Positions 42,657 through 45,149 of a stretch of DNA of 45,149 nucleotides are shown piece by piece. How positions within the stretch are numbered: position 1 is the stretch's first letter; every line of letters begins with the position of its first letter. Both the position numbers and the translations under genes were made by a program. The stretch is taken from positions 1 through 45,149 of the forward strand of contig JAQZDA010000016.1 in assembly GCA_028751075.1 (NCBI GenBank), read 5' to 3'. The stretch is from Euryarchaeota archaeon Ods02 (lineage in GTDB: Archaea; Halobacteriota; Halobacteria; Halobacteriales; Halorutilaceae). Under the pieces are notes generated by a model that saw nothing but the letters and a program-made list of their open reading frames with translations, ran no database searches and was not told the origin of the DNA.

Positions 42657-43022
42657 CTAACCCGTGGCATCCTGTAATTCACTGACCACGTTGTCCTTCT
42701 CGAAAGGCTTCGTCAGGTAGCTATCTGCACCTACTTTCATCGCCTGCTTCATCTTCTCCTCCTGACCCACCGAGGTACACATTATTACCTTCGAAGGCTG
42801 AGGTTCTTCCTTTATAGCTTTCGTGGCCTCGATACCGTCTTTTATCGGCATCACGATATCCATCATCACGACGTCCGGCTGATGTTCTTCGTACTTCGTC
42901 AACGCTTCTACACCGTTCTCGGCTTCGTCCACCACCTCGAACCCGTCTACGTCTTCGAGCATCCCCTTCAACATCGTGCGCATGAAGTCGGAGTCGTCTA
43001 CCACAAGTATCTCATACGACAT
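42657..43022 (-). CDS. cheY: Chemotaxis response regulator CheY
   Basis: 121 residues, a single receiver domain. Acidic residues D9 and D10 (LVVDDSDFMR), phospho-acceptor D55 (VVMMDIVMPIKDG), T83 (VIMCTSVGQ) and K105 (SYLTKPFEKD) are all present. In archaea it signals to the archaellum motor through CheF adaptors, which are not in this window. A TATA-like box lies 19-27 bases before the ATG, so the cheY-B-A-C run probably starts here as an operon. Confidence 0.95.
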   Translation of the reverse strand: MSYEILVVDDSDFMRTMLKGMLEDVDGFEVVDEAENGVEALTKYEEHQPDVVMMDIVMPIKDGIEATKAIKEEPQPSKVIMCTSVGQEEKMKQAMKVGADSYLTKPFEKDNVVSELQDATG

Positions 43023-43040
43023 TGAATCCAGTTAGAAGCG

Positions 43041-43049
43041 TGTATATCT
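43041..43049 (-). promoter_or_regulatory. TATA-like box of the cheY-cheB-cheA-cheC operon
   Basis: Minus-strand AGATATACA lies about 19-27 bases before the ATG of cheY, the only A/T-rich block of that quality in the 228-base gap after the transducer gene. Confidence 0.5.
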
Positions 43050-43250
43050 CTGTCTTACGGGTATCTTGATAAGCCGTTTACACCGAGTAATTATATTGAT
43101 GGCTGCAGGGTGTCGAAGCAATGGCTAGCTGTGTTCGATCTCTTTCTCGCTTCCGACTTCGACGTAGAAAGCTGGTTCAGCCGACCTTAACCATCCCCCT
43201 CGAACCGTCATTAAGGCCTCACGAGACCTATGTTACCGCAGCTGGAGACG

Positions 43251-44834
43251 TCACTCCGTCAGTCGAGAGACGGTCTCGCTGACCTCTTCGACCTTCGCGG
43301 CCTGTTGTTCGTTCGCGACGGCGACGTTCTCTATCTCGTCCGCCACCTGTTCCGCCTGCTCCTGCAGGTCTTCAACCATAGACGCGACCTCGGTGCTGCT
43401 TGCGGCCTGATCGTTCGTCGCTTCAGATACCTCCTGGATGCCCTGGCTGGACTCCTGAACGGCTTCCGCGATACCCTGAAGCCTCTCCATCGCTTCGTTC
43501 ACCTGTTCGATGCCTTCGTCTACCTGTTCGGTGGTCTTCTCGAGACTTGCGATGGTGTCGGCGGTGTCCTGTTTGATGTCGCCTACCATCTTCTCGATCT
43601 CACCTGCGTTACCCTGAGACTGCTCTGCCAGGGACTTCACCTCATCTGCGACGACGGAGAACCCTTCACCGGCTTCACCTGCTCGGGCGGCTTCGATGGA
43701 GGCGTTCAACGCGAGCATGTTCGTCTGGTCGGCTATCTCGTTGATGACGTCGACGATCTCGTCGATCTCGTCGATGCGTTCCTCGAGCTCATCTACGTCG
43801 GTGACGACCTCCGAGGTCGACGAGTCTACGTCTTCCATCAGCTCGATCGCCTTCGTCGCTGACTCACGTCCTTCTTCGGCGAGGTCCTCTGCTCGTTCGC
43901 TGGTCGTCGTGACCTCTTCTGCCGTCGAGGCGATCTCCTCGATGGTCGCCGACATATCCGCTACCTCGCTGGACACCTCCTCCGTGGATTCAGCTTGCTG
44001 CCGTGCTACCGCGCTGATCTCCTCCGTGCTGCTCGCTACGTCGTCGGCGTTCTTCCTGGTCTCCTCGACCTGTTCCTCGACCTCGGAGCTGACCTCCCGG
44101 GCTTTCTGGATCCTTTCCTCCAGTTCGCTGCTGTAGGACTGGATGTAAGCGTCGGTCACGATCTGCATGTCGAGGTTTATGATACGAAGGATCGATAGGA
44201 TGTCGTCGATGGCGTCCTCGACCTCGTCCTCGACTGCCTCCTGAAGCGCGTCAGGTGTAACACCCTGGGGTACATCTGGTTCGTTTTCCGTCTCTCCTTC
44301 GGCGGTCTCGGCGGCAGCTCCTCCGTCGGTGGCTACGTCGGCGATGCTCTCGGTCAGGTTCTCCGTCAATCTGTCGCCGACGAGGGGTAGGATGAGATCG
44401 TAGTAGACTCCGTACTGCCCGAGATAGTGTTTCATCGGCATGTCCAGCAGGTCGTGGATCTTGCCGATCCGCATCCGGTCGCGGAAGTACTGCATGTCGT
44501 AGTCACCGCCTGCAAGCGTCACCAGGTACGCGGACTGCGTGCGTTTCAGCTGCTCGACCGTCTTCTCGGAGCGTCCGATGACCTGCACCGTCTCCTCGTA
44601 CTCGGTGAGGTTGTCGTAGAAGTCGTCCGCTATCTGCTCCGCGTTCTCCTGGAACTCTTCTTCGTACGCGCTGAGTCGTTCGACGTCCTCGTCGTCGAAG
44701 TCGATGAAGTCCTTCCGCCACTGTATCTCACCCTGGTCGAGGCCAGCATCCTCGACTATCTCGTCTACGTCTAGCTCGGAGTTCAGCCCGCCCTGGCCGA
44801 AGTCATCGCTTCCATATTCCTGTTGGTCTGCCAT
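43251..44834 (-). CDS. hemAT: Globin-coupled aerotaxis transducer (HemAT-type)
   Basis: 527 residues, no transmembrane helices. Residues about 35-185 are a protoglobin-type sensor: IQWRKDFIDFDDEDVERLSA, then the proximal haem histidine H127 in RDRMRIGKIHDLLDMPMKHY (R-x-G-x-x-H). An acidic insert (about 172-200) precedes the coiled signalling region. The transducer domain ends with the universally conserved hairpin tip EIADQTNMLALNASIEAARA (about 362-381). It binds oxygen through haem and controls CheA through the hairpin tip. It stands 228 bases upstream of cheY and is probably separately transcribed. Confidence 0.93.
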   Translation of the reverse strand: MADQQEYGSDDFGQGGLNSELDVDEIVEDAGLDQGEIQWRKDFIDFDDEDVERLSAYEEEFQENAEQIADDFYDNLTEYEETVQVIGRSEKTVEQLKRTQSAYLVTLAGGDYDMQYFRDRMRIGKIHDLLDMPMKHYLGQYGVYYDLILPLVGDRLTENLTESIADVATDGGAAAETAEGETENEPDVPQGVTPDALQEAVEDEVEDAIDDILSILRIINLDMQIVTDAYIQSYSSELEERIQKAREVSSEVEEQVEETRKNADDVASSTEEISAVARQQAESTEEVSSEVADMSATIEEIASTAEEVTTTSERAEDLAEEGRESATKAIELMEDVDSSTSEVVTDVDELEERIDEIDEIVDVINEIADQTNMLALNASIEAARAGEAGEGFSVVADEVKSLAEQSQGNAGEIEKMVGDIKQDTADTIASLEKTTEQVDEGIEQVNEAMERLQGIAEAVQESSQGIQEVSEATNDQAASSTEVASMVEDLQEQAEQVADEIENVAVANEQQAAKVEEVSETVSRLTE

Positions 44835-45052
44835 GGTAGCAGGTGTTTATTTCCTACGGTCATAAGCGCCGCTACTGTTAATATAATCGGTTGGTAGCTT
44901 CGGCTTGTTAAAATAAGCTGCGTCGGACGCTGGAGTGGGTGAGCGAGGAACATGGTTCCAGATCACCTCTGTGTCGCTGGAGTGTATATCGTGTTTCTAA
45001 AGTTTGCGTCGCCGTCGACCTAGGTCGCCATCGACGTATGATAGCCTCTACC
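44835..45052. other. Intergenic region upstream of the transducer gene
   Basis: About 220 bases with no gene seen. On the minus strand CTTATG near 44861-44866 and GAAATAAAC near 44845-44853 are candidate TATA or upstream elements for the transducer gene. TTAATATAATCGG at about 44877-44890 is another A/T block that could serve a gene on either strand. Confidence 0.45.
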
Positions 45053-45149
45053 TCTGGATGAGATCTGCTTCGTCTGGATGAGATCTGCTTCGTCTGGATG
45101 AGATCTGCTTCGTCTGGATGAGATCTGCTTCGTCTGGATGAGATCTGCT
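45053..45149 (+). repeat. 20-bp tandem repeat at the window end
   Basis: Unit TCTGGATGAGATCTGCTTCG starts at 45053, 45073, 45093, 45113 and 45133, the last copy cut after 17 bases. All copies are identical. There are no spacers and the unit is not a multiple of three. The array runs to the very last base, so its true length is unknown. Confidence 0.95.

Noticed and set aside
45053-45149. CRISPR array or protein repeat.
   Set aside because: No spacers; 20 is not a multiple of three and frames contain stops.

Overview
The window looks like chromosomal DNA of a haloarchaeon (class Halobacteria or a close, possibly deep-branching relative). The evidence is very acidic proteomes, mostly leaderless genes with a TATA-like box 20-35 bases before the start codon, a PGF-CTERM (archaeosortase) protein, a PitA-type haem protein, HalX, Bat/HTH_10 and DUF7344-type proteins, an archaeal Pno1-like KH protein, and an archaeal CheC/CheB/CheA/CheY set. 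Base composition is moderately GC-rich, with frequent AGG, ATA and TTG codons. Several stretches (about 17.5-18.8, 26.4-26.9 and 31.1-34.7 kb) are visibly richer in A+T than the rest.

Layout. 0-2.6 kb (minus): two bacterial-PH-domain membrane proteins leading into a DinG/XPD-like helicase cut off by the window edge. 2.7-8.5 kb (mostly plus): an amino-acid permease fused to two UspA domains, a tiny PGF-CTERM surface protein, an ABC ATPase/permease pair and a KH-domain ribosome-biogenesis protein. 8.5-17.5 kb: a hot-dog thioesterase, a DUF2236/MpaB-like oxygenase, a perfect 35-bp tandem repeat in front of an ATP:cob(I)alamin adenosyltransferase, an MFS transporter, a PitA-like haem protein, an HTTM membrane protein, a base-excision-repair pair (AlkA-type glycosylase and endonuclease IV) and a cis-prenyltransferase. 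17.5-19.5 kb: a repeat-rich, gene-poor stretch with an AT-rich small membrane-protein gene, tRNA-Arg(UCU) and scars resembling tRNA 3' ends. 19.5-22.7 kb (minus): a B12-dependent acyl-CoA mutase operon (large subunit, B12 subunit, MeaB-type GTPase). Its substrate-pocket residues match isobutyryl-CoA mutase rather than methylmalonyl-CoA mutase. The adenosyltransferase at 10.2 kb would supply its cofactor.

22.7-26.4 kb carries divergent genes for an FAD oxidoreductase and an RND/MMPL exporter. 26.4-31.1 kb looks rearranged: a HalX response regulator with an incomplete C-terminal GAF, a multi-PAS histidine kinase without a normal start, and a PrsW protease remnant without its 5' part. Kinase and protease meet head to head at about base 30660. 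31.6-36.8 kb: a Bat-like regulator, unrecognised genes, a DUF7344-type HTH membrane protein and a secreted beta-rich protein. 36.9-44.8 kb (minus): a chemotaxis locus transcribed as globin-coupled transducer (HemAT), cheY, cheB, cheA, cheC, cheR. CheA is unusually long, with three diverged copies of one module in its linker. cheW, cheD, cheF and archaellum genes are not in view. The window ends inside a 20-bp tandem repeat.

The strongest leads are the head-to-head breakpoint at 30.66 kb, the mutase specificity residues, the 35-bp repeat array abutting the adenosyltransferase gene, and the triplicated CheA module. I did not find a clearly new defence or mobile system. All calls are by reading alone; no searches were run.
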